Shown: positions 1 through 6,959 of the stretch, piece after piece
How the letters are laid out: each line of letters begins with the position of its first letter
Position numbering within the stretch: the first letter of the stretch is position 1
Source: Flavobacteriales bacterium
Lineage (GTDB): Bacteria; Bacteroidota; Bacteroidia; Flavobacteriales; PHOS-HE28
DNA length: 21,074 nt
Direction: 5' to 3'
Assembly (NCBI GenBank): GCA_008016945.1
Contig: SSGN01000199.1
Coordinates: forward strand, 1-21,074
Notes under the pieces: model-generated
Seen by the model: only the letters and a program-made list of their open reading frames with translations
Database searches by the model: none
Told to the model about the DNA's origin: nothing
Position numbers and translations under genes: made by a program

Positions 1-2
1 GC

Positions 3-2702
3 CCCCCGACGTTCAACCTGGCGTACGCGGCAGGTGCCACCTCGATCACGTTCAATGTGGTGGTGAACGGTGATAACGGCGCCGGTGGCTACCATATCGA
101 GAACACGGAACAGGTCACCTTGACGATCACCGCCGTACCTGGAGGCACCGCCATTGGCGCACAGAACACCGGTATCTTGAACATCGCCGACGACGACAGC
201 CCTCCCACCACCCTCGCGCCGGGCGACCTGGTGATCGTAGGGCTGAACACCAACAACGGCGCATGTAGCGGCAATGTCACCGAGGACCTGGTGAGCTTCT
301 TCTGCTTCAAGCCCATCACCACGGGTACCAAGCTGATCGTAACGGACAACGGATATGCCCGGTGCAGTGCCACCACCTGGGGGAACAACGAAGGCACGGT
401 GGAACTGACCCGCACCGGACCTACACTTCCCGCCGGCCAGGTGATCACCTTCCGGATCCGTGGCAACGCAGGCCCGGGCAATGTGGTGGGCATCGCGCCC
501 GACGGCAACTGGTCGTGCGTATCGCTCAACGGATTCACCGCGGTGGACATGAACTCGGGAGGAGACCAGATCTTCTTCATGCAAGGCGGTACCTGGACCA
601 CCAACACGCCCGGTGGGCACAACGCCACCTACACGGGCACCCCGCTCTACGGATTCTCCACCACAGGGGTCTGGGCATCGCCGCCACCGGCCACTTGTAG
701 CAATACCGCCTACAACAGCTGGAGCAACCTGCCGATGGGCATGGCCTGCTTCAGCATGGCCCCGACCTCCACGCAACAGTACAACAAGTACACGGGGCCG
801 ATCACACCGGGGAGCCAGCGGGATTGGATCATCCGGCTGGACAACACGGCGAACTGGTCGAGCTATGGGACCTGTGCCGCCTATAATAGTGGACTTCCCA
901 ACTGGCTGCTGGCCCCGATCATGCCGATCACCTCCAGCACGTTCACGCCCGGCCTTTGGCGCGGGAACGTGAGTCCCGGCGGCACGGATTGGTTCGACTG
1001 CAAGAACTGGGACGATGCCACGGTACCCACCCCGACCACCCTCGTACGGATCGATGAAACGGCGTACAACCACTGCGTTGTAGGTGTGACCGCAGGCGGC
1101 AACGCCACGTGTGCGGCGGTGGTGCAGACCAACAGTGGCACCCCGATCAACCTGACGGTCCAGAACTCGAGCAGCCTGGCAGTAGGAGGCCCGATCGTGG
1201 TGCAGCGCACCGCCTCCGGAACCCCGATCAGTCTCACGGTAACGGGCAATAGCACCTTGACCGCCACGAGCTTCACCGTACAAGGCACCGCCGCGAACGA
1301 AGCGGTGTTGCGCAATGAGGTGCCAGGCAACACGGTATCGTTCTCGGGCGATCTCACCATTGGCACTGGCGGGGCCGTGGACCTGCAAGGCGCCGGGGTC
1401 GGCGGTACCATCTTCCTGGCGGGCAACTACACCAACCTGGGCCCCACCGAAGCCACCCTGGACGAGACCAATGGCACGATCCGGCTGAACGGTACGGGCA
1501 ACCAGACCCTGAGCACCGCCGGTTTCGAGGAGGTATTCCATAACCTGGTCATGGACAAACCTTCGGGCAACCTGATCCTGAACCAGCCCTTGGCGGTACG
1601 CAACGTGCTCACCCTCACCAATGGGCGGATCAACTCCACGGCAGGCTTGCTCACCATGCGGGCGGGCAGCAGTGTGGTGGGTGGCTCGGATGCCAGCTTC
1701 GTTGCGGGTCCGATGGCCAAAGTGGGGCTCACCAACTTCACCTTCCCCGTAGGCAAGGGCACGGACCTGCGCCCCTGTGGGGTCAGCAGCATCACGGGTA
1801 CGGCCACGGACGTGTTCCGCGCCGAGTATTTCCCGGTATCGGCTGCGATCTGGGGCACCACCGGCGAACCCACACTTCACCATGTGAGCACATGCGAGTA
1901 CTGGACGATCGACCGGGTGGCAGGCACACCCAATGCGGTGATCACGCTCACGTGGGAAGCCCCGGCGAGCTGTGGCGTCACCGACCTCTCCGACCTGCGC
2001 GTGGCGCGTTGGGACGATACGGCCATACCCGCCCCAGGCATCTGGCGCGACCGCGGCAATGGCGGAGCAACGGGCACCTTCACGGCGGGTAGCATCCCCA
2101 CGGCGGCGGTGCAATCGTTGTTCAACGCGAGCGTCACACCATGGACCTTGGCCTCCACCACGGTGGACAACCCCTTGCCCATCACCCTGCTGGAATTCAC
2201 CGCCACCCCGGATGGGGCCATGGTCCGCTTGAACTGGGCCACGGCCACCGAGCAACGGAACGCCTTGTTCACCGTGGAGCGCAGCCGTGATGGCGAGCAC
2301 TTCGAACATGTCCTGGACGTTCCCGGTGCGCCCAACAGCACGGTCCTGAGGACCTATCAGGAATTGGACCGACACCCGTACGTAGGGCTGAGTTACTACC
2401 GTCTGCGCCAGACGGATGAAGATGGGGTGAGTACGCTTTCGGGGGTGGTGGCGGTGATCATGAGCCGGAACGATAGGCTGCCGTTGGTGCTCTTCGGACA
2501 AGGTGACGACTGGACGGCCGTCCACGACTTCGCGGCCGGTAGTGTGTACGAGTTGGTGGACATGACGGGGCGACGTATCCTGAACGGGACGACCACGATG
2601 GATGGCCGTACGGAGTTGAACGGCATATCGCTATCCCGCGGAGCCTACCTGTTCCGGATCACCGACGGCGTACGGCAGGAGAGCCAGCGTTTCGTACACT
2701 GA
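3..2702 (+). CDS. T9SS type A sorting domain-containing secreted protein (5' part missing)
   Basis: The reading frame is open to the left edge, so the true start lies outside the window; 899 residues are visible. The first ~55 residues look like the end of a Calx-beta-type repeat (VTLTITAVPGG, then GILNIADDD). Residues ~70-330 begin GDLVIVGLNTNNG and resemble the uncharacterised 'GDIAFVGFN..D' domain of Bacteroidota surface proteins, with several Cys. Residues ~330-700 are Thr/Asn/Gly-rich and repetitive (LTVQNSSSLAVGG, LTVTGNSTLTATS), typical of a beta-helix or beta-sandwich. From ~730 comes the usual PLPITLLEFTA linker and a fibronectin-like module (VRLNWATATEQRN, YYRLRQTDEDG). The last ~75 residues form the T9SS type A sorting signal (YELVDMTGRRIL, then LSRGAYLFRITDG). 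T9SS family knowledge implies export across the outer membrane and cell-surface attachment or release; the ligand or substrate is unknown. The gene abuts the convergent bshC. Confidence 0.88.
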   Translation, partial: PPTFNLAYAAGATSITFNVVVNGDNGAGGYHIENTEQVTLTITAVPGGTAIGAQNTGILNIADDDSPPTTLAPGDLVIVGLNTNNGACSGNVTEDLVSFFCFKPITTGTKLIVTDNGYARCSATTWGNNEGTVELTRTGPTLPAGQVITFRIRGNAGPGNVVGIAPDGNWSCVSLNGFTAVDMNSGGDQIFFMQGGTWTTNTPGGHNATYTGTPLYGFSTTGVWASPPPATCSNTAYNSWSNLPMGMACFSMAPTSTQQYNKYTGPITPGSQRDWIIRLDNTANWSSYGTCAAYNSGLPNWLLAPIMPITSSTFTPGLWRGNVSPGGTDWFDCKNWDDATVPTPTTLVRIDETAYNHCVVGVTAGGNATCAAVVQTNSGTPINLTVQNSSSLAVGGPIVVQRTASGTPISLTVTGNSTLTATSFTVQGTAANEAVLRNEVPGNTVSFSGDLTIGTGGAVDLQGAGVGGTIFLAGNYTNLGPTEATLDETNGTIRLNGTGNQTLSTAGFEEVFHNLVMDKPSGNLILNQPLAVRNVLTLTNGRINSTAGLLTMRAGSSVVGGSDASFVAGPMAKVGLTNFTFPVGKGTDLRPCGVSSITGTATDVFRAEYFPVSAAIWGTTGEPTLHHVSTCEYWTIDRVAGTPNAVITLTWEAPASCGVTDLSDLRVARWDDTAIPAPGIWRDRGNGGATGTFTAGSIPTAAVQSLFNASVTPWTLASTTVDNPLPITLLEFTATPDGAMVRLNWATATEQRNALFTVERSRDGEHFEHVLDVPGAPNSTVLRTYQELDRHPYVGLSYYRLRQTDEDGVSTLSGVVAVIMSRNDRLPLVLFGQGDDWTAVHDFAAGSVYELVDMTGRRILNGTTTMDGRTELNGISLSRGAYLFRITDGVRQESQRFVH

Positions 2703-4289
2703 TCACGGCTCCACCACCACGGCGAAGGTCTTCTCCAGGGGGTTCAGTAGATCGAGCCACCGATCCACGGCCTCCAGCCCTTCGGCGGCCACATGCGGCA
2801 GGAAGTTATCCCTCCGCTCTTGCAAGCCACCACCAGGGAACAAGGCTTCATGCACGTTGTCGATACGCCGCATGGACACCGCCTGCTCCCGCTTCGCCGC
2901 ACGCAGCATGGCCTTCTGCAGCCGCTCGACACCACGCAGAGCCTGCGTTCGCCGGGCCTCCACCGCACCCCGGAGCGTAGGGTCGGCGCGATGGGCCTTG
3001 ACCAGGATCGCGGCATAGAGCCCTTCCAGCCCGGCTGCCTCGTCCGCAAGGTCGGTGGAGAAGGACGCCTGCCGTTCGGCAACGGCCGTCTTCAGCGGAT
3101 CCACCGGGGCGAAGGCATCGGCCAGGGCAAGCCCCATTTCTCGCCACTGCTGCACGTGTTTGGTGGTGATGGTGGCCGCGCTGGTCCGCAGGAGAACCAC
3201 GGGCATGGGCACCTGCAGCGCCTGGAACGTCCAGCGCAACTGCATCCAATAGGCCAACTCCCCTCCTCCACCGATATAAGCGATGTTCGGCAACACGACC
3301 TCTTGGTAGATGGGCCGCAACAGCACGTTGGGCGAGAAGTCCTGCGGCCGGGCGCGAAGGGCCTGCAAAGCGTCCTCCATGGTCCATTGCGGGCCGCCAT
3401 CGAGCACCTGGACCCCATCCGCATTGGGCACCATGCGCGACCTGGCACCGGGCCGAAGGTGGAAGAGGTTCAACTCCCGCACATGGGCTTGCACACCGTA
3501 CCGTTCGGCGATCCGCTGGTCGGCATAGGACACGGAACGCTGCACCACCTGATGCAGGAGTTCCTGCTCCATCACGGGTACGAAGAGGCGCTTGAGCTCT
3601 GGATCGTCGCCATCGATGATCACCAGGCCATGGTGGCCGAAGAGATCGTGAACGAACTGCCGGGTGGCCTCGGCCAGGGTTCGACCATCGGCGTATGCTG
3701 CCCGCAGCCGGCGTTCGACCCATTCCGCATGGGCTCCGAGCCCGAGCGCGGCAACGGCCGCATCGATCACCTGGGCCATTCCCGAAAGCCGGATCCGACC
3801 CACCGGTCCGCTCCCACCATCGGTCCACCGCACGGTGTTCCCCCGGATGATGGCATGATCGACCTCCGCCAGATCATGATCCTCGGTGGCCATCCAGAAC
3901 ACCGGCACCACCGGACGCCCGAGCAGCGCCTCCGACTCGCGCGCCAGCCGAATGGCATTGAGGATCTTATAGGGTACGTAGAGCGGACCGGTGAAGAGGC
4001 AGAGTTGGTGGCCGGTGGTCACCGTTAGGCAATCCGGCCGTTGCAACCGCTCCAGGTTCGCCTTTACGGCAGGGTGCATATCGAGGTGTGCCTGCTGCCC
4101 CTCCAACACCGAACAGAGCACCGCGCGCTGTTCGGCAGGAAAGGTCCTCTCCTGTGCCGCACGTCGCAAACCCTCTACATCGGCGGGCAGGGGCAGGAAC
4201 TCCCGGATGAATGGATCGTTCGCCAGGTGATCGAGCACCGGGGCGGTGAACCGCTGGGTGGCTGCATACGCGATCCGCTCTACCTGCAT
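2703..4289 (-). CDS. bshC: Bacillithiol biosynthesis cysteine-adding enzyme BshC
   Basis: A 528-residue protein. BshC is assigned to the last step of bacillithiol synthesis, joining cysteine to GlcN-malate in the cytoplasm. Family hallmarks are visible: TTGHQLCLFTGPLYVPYK at residues 91-108, FWMATEDHD at 131-139, the region around SPNVLLRPIYQE (319-330) and IAYIGGGGELAYW (337-348), and RRDNFLPH near 492-499. Length matches the family (~530). An in-frame ATG exists 26 codons upstream, but its extension (MKTRQPWLPPWG...) is not family-like, and the promoter box TAACTTTG sits between the two ATGs. The start at 4289 (MQVERIAYAA) is therefore chosen. bshA and bshB are not in the window, as is common because bsh genes are often scattered. 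The stop codon is directly adjacent to the stop of the convergent T9SS protein gene. Confidence 0.95.
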   Translation of the reverse strand: MQVERIAYAATQRFTAPVLDHLANDPFIREFLPLPADVEGLRRAAQERTFPAEQRAVLCSVLEGQQAHLDMHPAVKANLERLQRPDCLTVTTGHQLCLFTGPLYVPYKILNAIRLARESEALLGRPVVPVFWMATEDHDLAEVDHAIIRGNTVRWTDGGSGPVGRIRLSGMAQVIDAAVAALGLGAHAEWVERRLRAAYADGRTLAEATRQFVHDLFGHHGLVIIDGDDPELKRLFVPVMEQELLHQVVQRSVSYADQRIAERYGVQAHVRELNLFHLRPGARSRMVPNADGVQVLDGGPQWTMEDALQALRARPQDFSPNVLLRPIYQEVVLPNIAYIGGGGELAYWMQLRWTFQALQVPMPVVLLRTSAATITTKHVQQWREMGLALADAFAPVDPLKTAVAERQASFSTDLADEAAGLEGLYAAILVKAHRADPTLRGAVEARRTQALRGVERLQKAMLRAAKREQAVSMRRIDNVHEALFPGGGLQERRDNFLPHVAAEGLEAVDRWLDLLNPLEKTFAVVVEP

Positions 4290-4295
4290 GGGGCG

Positions 4296-4303
4296 CAAAG
4301 TTA
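4296..4303 (-). promoter_or_regulatory. Bacteroidota -7 promoter box of bshC
   Basis: Read on the minus strand the sequence is TAACTTTG, an exact match to the Bacteroidota TAnnTTTG box. Only six bases (CGCCCC) separate it from the bshC ATG. Transcription in this phylum starts a few bases past the box, so the mRNA would be leaderless or nearly so. I see no clear TTG at the -33 position. Confidence 0.6.
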
Positions 4304-4398
4304 GAAGCCCGAGCAGGAGGCATGGTCCGCTGCCCCAGGGCGGTAACCAGGGCTGTCGCGTCTTCATTCGTCAAGGGTCAAGACTTCGGCATTGGGTG

Positions 4399-4528
4399 GG
4401 AACAGTAGGCCCAGCGAGCGTTCCTTGCTCCCCGGACCGCCGCTTCGCTTTGGTCCGCCCCCTCACCCTGAGCCCGCTTCGGCGGGCACGAGGGGGACAG
4501 GATCGCCGTACGCTGGGCCTCCTGTTCC
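4399..4528. repeat. Nested inverted-repeat element (REP/MITE-like)
   Basis: Terminal arms at 4399-4416 and 4511-4528 match as inverted repeats in 17 of 18 positions (GGAACAGTAGGCCCAGCG against GGAACAGGAGGCCCAGCG). Between them are further hairpins. CGGACC (4433-4438) pairs with GGTCCG (4452-4457). CCCCCTC (4458-4464) pairs with GAGGGGG (4490-4496). Inside that, GCCCGC-TTCG-GCGGGC (4472-4487) has a C(UUCG)G-type loop. The core CCTCACCCTGAGC resembles the short intergenic palindromes dispersed in many bacterial genomes. There is no transposase nearby. It could be a non-autonomous mobile repeat or a structured intergenic transcript; the sequence alone does not decide. Confidence 0.65.
4433..4457 (+). 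repeat. Palindromic repeat copy A
   Basis: A 25-base imperfect palindrome beginning CGGACCGC, containing CGCTTCGC and ending GGTCCG. It lies inside the 130-base element and resembles, in opposite orientation, the palindrome at 4675-4699. Confidence 0.45.
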
Positions 4529-4674
4529 GGCACATCCTCAGTGCTGGCGGTAGAAATAGGACGCGATAGCCCTGGGGTGGTGACCCCTTCGGATCAACGG
4601 TCGCACAGCCTTGGGCGAGCGCGGTTCGCGTTCCACCGCGAATGACGCCGCGCAGTGCCGGGACAACTCCAGAA

Positions 4675-4699
4675 GACCGCCGCGAAGCGCAGCGGTCCG
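4675..4699 (-). repeat. Palindromic repeat copy B (inverted relative to copy A)
   Basis: GACCGC (4675-4680) pairs with GCGGTC (4692-4697). On the minus strand the unit starts CGGACCGC, contains CGCTTCGC and ends GGTC, the same order of blocks as copy A at 4433-4457. The two differ in a 2-base indel and in the loop. Confidence 0.4.
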
Positions 4700-4876
4700 A
4701 CCAGAGGAATATCGTGGCTCGCCGTCGGCGCTATGACCGCCGTGTGCTCCCTGCTGGGTGGATCAAGGTCCAGAGTTGTGTGTCCACCGCCCACGGCAAC
4801 ACCGGTTGGGCATGCTATCGCGACGGCAGCACTTCGACCCCACAACGGCACCTAACGAATTCTGAAGACATTGACC

Positions 4877-4884
4877 TACATTTC
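4877..4884 (+). promoter_or_regulatory. Possible -7 box for the DUF962 gene
   Basis: TACATTTC matches TAnnTTTG except for the last base and ends 21 bases before the ATG at 4906. No properly spaced -33 TTG is visible, so this is tentative. Confidence 0.3.
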
Positions 4885-4905
4885 GGATCCCACGTCGGCG
4901 CCCCC

Positions 4906-5232
4906 ATGGCCACACCGCCCATCCGTTACACCTCGCTGAAGGAGTTCTACCCCTTCTACCTAAGCGAGCACCAGAACCGGGTGAGTCGGCTGCTCCACTT
5001 CGTCGGCACCTCCTTGATCGGTCTGTGGATCACGCTGGCTGTTCTTCAAAAGAACGCGTGGTGGCTCGTGCTGATCCCGGTGGGAGGCTACGGCTTCGCT
5101 TGGGTGGGGCACTACTTCTTCGAGAAGAACCGGCCCGCCACGTTCCAATACCCGTTGTACAGCCTGGCCAGCGACTTCATCCTCTGGTGGCATACGCTCA
5201 CGGGCAAGGGCTCATCCCGCACATCGAAGTGA
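4906..5232 (+). CDS. DUF962 / Mpo1-like membrane protein
   Basis: A 108-residue protein. The N-terminus carries the DUF962 signature FYPFYLSEHQNRVSRLLHF (residues 14-32), with conserved His22 and His31. A hydrophobic helix follows at ~33-48, and a second at ~52-67 leads into GFAWVGHYFFEKNRPATF (63-80), then YPLYSLASDFILWW. Family knowledge: yeast Mpo1 is a Fe(II)-dependent dioxygenase in 2-hydroxy fatty acid alpha-oxidation, and bacterial members are mostly untested. The conserved histidines fit a metal site, but the substrate here is inference. The start at 4906 is chosen because the frame upstream has no family-like sequence and overlaps the repeat-rich spacer. The C1 peptidase gene follows 52 bases downstream on the same strand, so co-transcription is possible. 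Confidence 0.85.
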   Translation: MATPPIRYTSLKEFYPFYLSEHQNRVSRLLHFVGTSLIGLWITLAVLQKNAWWLVLIPVGGYGFAWVGHYFFEKNRPATFQYPLYSLASDFILWWHTLTGKGSSRTSK

Positions 5233-5284
5233 CCTTCGGGCACACTGCACGTCCCTTCTAACACGACTCTAAAAACCGACCGCC

Positions 5285-6892
5285 ATGCCGATCCGAATGA
5301 CCGATGACCAGCGCAACCCCGGTGCAGACCGCCGCAGCAGTGGTGGAGGGGCGAACCAAGGTGGTGGTGGTGGCGGCATGGGCTCGTTGTTGCCGATGCT
5401 GATCGGCCTGTTGATGAAGAAGCCGAAGTTGATGTTGTTGGTGCTGGGCATCGGTGCCGTGCTCTACTTCACCGGTGGACTGAAGGGCTGTTTGGGCGAA
5501 GGCGGTGGCAACGTGGCGCAGCTGCTCCAGTTCGCCACGGGCGGCAACATGGACCCGGCGGTGTACGACAAGGCGGAGGTTTACGAACCGCTCACCGACA
5601 ATGTGAACGCCCCCTTGCCCGAGCGTTTCTCCTTGGAGAAGTATGCCCCGCAGCGACTCAACCAAGGGCAACAAGGCAGCTGTGTGGCCTGGGCCAGCGC
5701 ATACGCCGCACGCACCATCGTAGAGGCGGCCGAGGGCAACAAGGACCCGAACAGCACCGCGTTCAGTCCGGCGTACATGTACAACCAGATCAAGATCGAA
5801 GGCAGCGACTGCCAGGGCAGCTACATCCAGCGGGCCATGGAGCAGATGAGCCGCAATGGAGCCTTGCCCTTCAGCCAGTTCGGCTATACCGATCAGAGTT
5901 GCTCGAAAGAACCCTCCACCGCGGAGACGCAGCGGGCCCTGCCGTTCAAGATCAAAGGCTTCCAGCGCCTCTCCCAGGCAGGCGACCCGAACAGCATGGT
6001 GGATATGGCAGCCATGAAACAGCAGCTTTCACAAGGCAGCCCCATCGTGATCGGCATGATGGTGGGCGGCAGTTTCATGCAGGACATGATGGGCCAGGAC
6101 AAGTGGCTGCCCGCGCAGAGCGACTACGGGATGCAGGGTTTCGGCGGGCATGCCATGTGTGTGATCGGATACGACGACTACAAGTTCAACGACGAGTACA
6201 AGGCGGGCATGGGTGGCTTCCAGATCATGAACTCCTGGGGACCGGAGTGGGGAAAGAACGGCCTGGCCTGGGTGAGTTATGACGACTTCCGACACTTCAC
6301 CAAGGAGGCCTATGCCGTGTATCCGATGGGCGACGGCGTGGACGTGGCGCCAAGCACCTTCGACATCCGCTTCGGGCTGCCTCTGGTGGATGCGGCGGGC
6401 GATGCCACCGGTGAGTACATCGCCCTGCGCCATGTCGGTGGCCGCACCTTCCGCACGGAGAAGCCGATCGCCAAGGGCACGCGCTTCAAGGTGGAGATGA
6501 CCAACAACGTGGAGTGCTACACCTATTGCTTCGGGCAGGAGACGGACGGCAGCACCTACATCCTCTTCCCCAACACGCCGAAACACTCGCCGTACTGCGG
6601 CATCACCGGCACACGGCAATTCCCACGCGACCAGAGCATGACGGCCGACGAGGTGGGCACCACCGATGTGATGACCATCCTGGTGTACCGTGAGGCCATC
6701 GACTTCAACAAGGTGGATGCGGCGCTGAAGGCAAGCACCGCCCCCGGCATGGACGCGAAACTGAACGCGGTGATGGGCAACGAGCTCACCGATGCGGCAT
6801 CGATGCGCTACACCATGGGCAAGACCTTTGGTGCTGCCGGTGCGGCGAGCAAGGCGGCCATGGCCATCGTGCTGGAGATCGAGAAGCGATAG
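5285..6892 (+). CDS. Membrane-anchored papain-family (C1) cysteine peptidase with DUF4384-like C-terminus
   Basis: A 535-residue protein. Residues 1-35 are charged and then Gly-rich (SSGGGANQGGGGGG), followed by one hydrophobic segment at ~46-63 (MLLVLGIGAVLYF), so the enzyme is probably anchored in the inner membrane facing the periplasm. The C1 fold spans ~110-345. Gln127 (oxyanion hole) lies six residues before Cys133 in NQGQQGSCVAWASAY, the same spacing as papain Gln19/Cys25. His289 is in GGHAMCVIGYDD and Asn316 in IMNSWGPEWGKNG. The triad therefore looks intact. Residues ~365-475 (ALRHVGGRTFRTEKPIAKG, TRFKVEMTNNVECYTYCFGQ, STYILFPN) resemble DUF4384, a domain often attached to peptidases and kinases. 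No propeptide of papain type is evident. The substrate is unknown. It is convergent with rimO. Confidence 0.85.
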   Translation: MPIRMTDDQRNPGADRRSSGGGANQGGGGGGMGSLLPMLIGLLMKKPKLMLLVLGIGAVLYFTGGLKGCLGEGGGNVAQLLQFATGGNMDPAVYDKAEVYEPLTDNVNAPLPERFSLEKYAPQRLNQGQQGSCVAWASAYAARTIVEAAEGNKDPNSTAFSPAYMYNQIKIEGSDCQGSYIQRAMEQMSRNGALPFSQFGYTDQSCSKEPSTAETQRALPFKIKGFQRLSQAGDPNSMVDMAAMKQQLSQGSPIVIGMMVGGSFMQDMMGQDKWLPAQSDYGMQGFGGHAMCVIGYDDYKFNDEYKAGMGGFQIMNSWGPEWGKNGLAWVSYDDFRHFTKEAYAVYPMGDGVDVAPSTFDIRFGLPLVDAAGDATGEYIALRHVGGRTFRTEKPIAKGTRFKVEMTNNVECYTYCFGQETDGSTYILFPNTPKHSPYCGITGTRQFPRDQSMTADEVGTTDVMTILVYREAIDFNKVDAALKASTAPGMDAKLNAVMGNELTDAASMRYTMGKTFGAAGAASKAAMAIVLEIEKR

Positions 6893-6909
6893 GAAGGGGC
6901 TTATCCGCC

Positions 6910-6929
6910 GGGGCCACCCAATGGCGCCC
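6910..6929. terminator. Hairpin between convergent genes
   Basis: GGGGCCA (6910-6916) pairs with TGGC, a one-base bulge, and CCC (6922-6929), giving a 7-bp GC-rich stem between the C1 peptidase stop and the rimO stop. There is no T-run on either side, so it could be a U-tract-free terminator for either direction. Confidence 0.35.
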
Positions 6930-6940
6930 CCTGATCGGCA

Positions 6941-6959
6941 CGTGGGCTATGCGCCCACG
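6941..6959. terminator. Hairpin overlapping the rimO stop codon
   Basis: CGTGGGC (6941-6947) and GCCCACG (6953-6959) form a perfect 7-bp stem with a 5-base loop. The rimO stop codon (6947-6949) lies in the stem and loop. It may terminate transcription or protect the mRNA 3' end; no U-tract is present. Confidence 0.35.

Larger units (their letters stand above)
4304..4905. other. Non-coding spacer rich in inverted repeats
   Basis: Between the divergent bshC and DUF962 genes lie about 600 bases without a convincing gene. Short open frames here lack family-like sequence. The stretch contains a 130-base imperfect palindrome (4399-4528) and a palindrome at 4675-4699 that resembles part of it in inverted orientation. 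Smaller hairpins include GGGGT-GGTG-ACCCC near 4574-4587 and TTCGCG/CGCGAA (4625-4630 with 4637-4642). A loosely nested structure spans 4721-4827: GCCGTCG pairs with CGACGGC on the outside, and GGTGGA (4757-4762) with TCCACC (4783-4788) inside. No tRNA or known riboswitch signature was recognised. Confidence 0.6.

Noticed and set aside
2793..4028. Long open frame on the plus strand opposite bshC
   Set aside because: His/Gly/Arg-rich translation with no family features; it mirrors the strongly conserved bshC frame and is expected in high-GC DNA.
4399..4828. CRISPR-like array
   Set aside because: The repeats are inverted, of unequal spacing and only two in number; there are no cas genes.
4642..4905. 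In-frame N-terminal extension of the DUF962 protein
   Set aside because: The extension runs through the palindromic spacer, is Arg-rich and has no resemblance to the family; the DUF962 fold starts right after the ATG at 4906.
4304..4905. Possible tRNA or small RNA gene in the long spacer
   Set aside because: No T-loop GGTTCRANNCC-type sequence, anticodon arm or other known RNA signature could be found; only simple hairpins.
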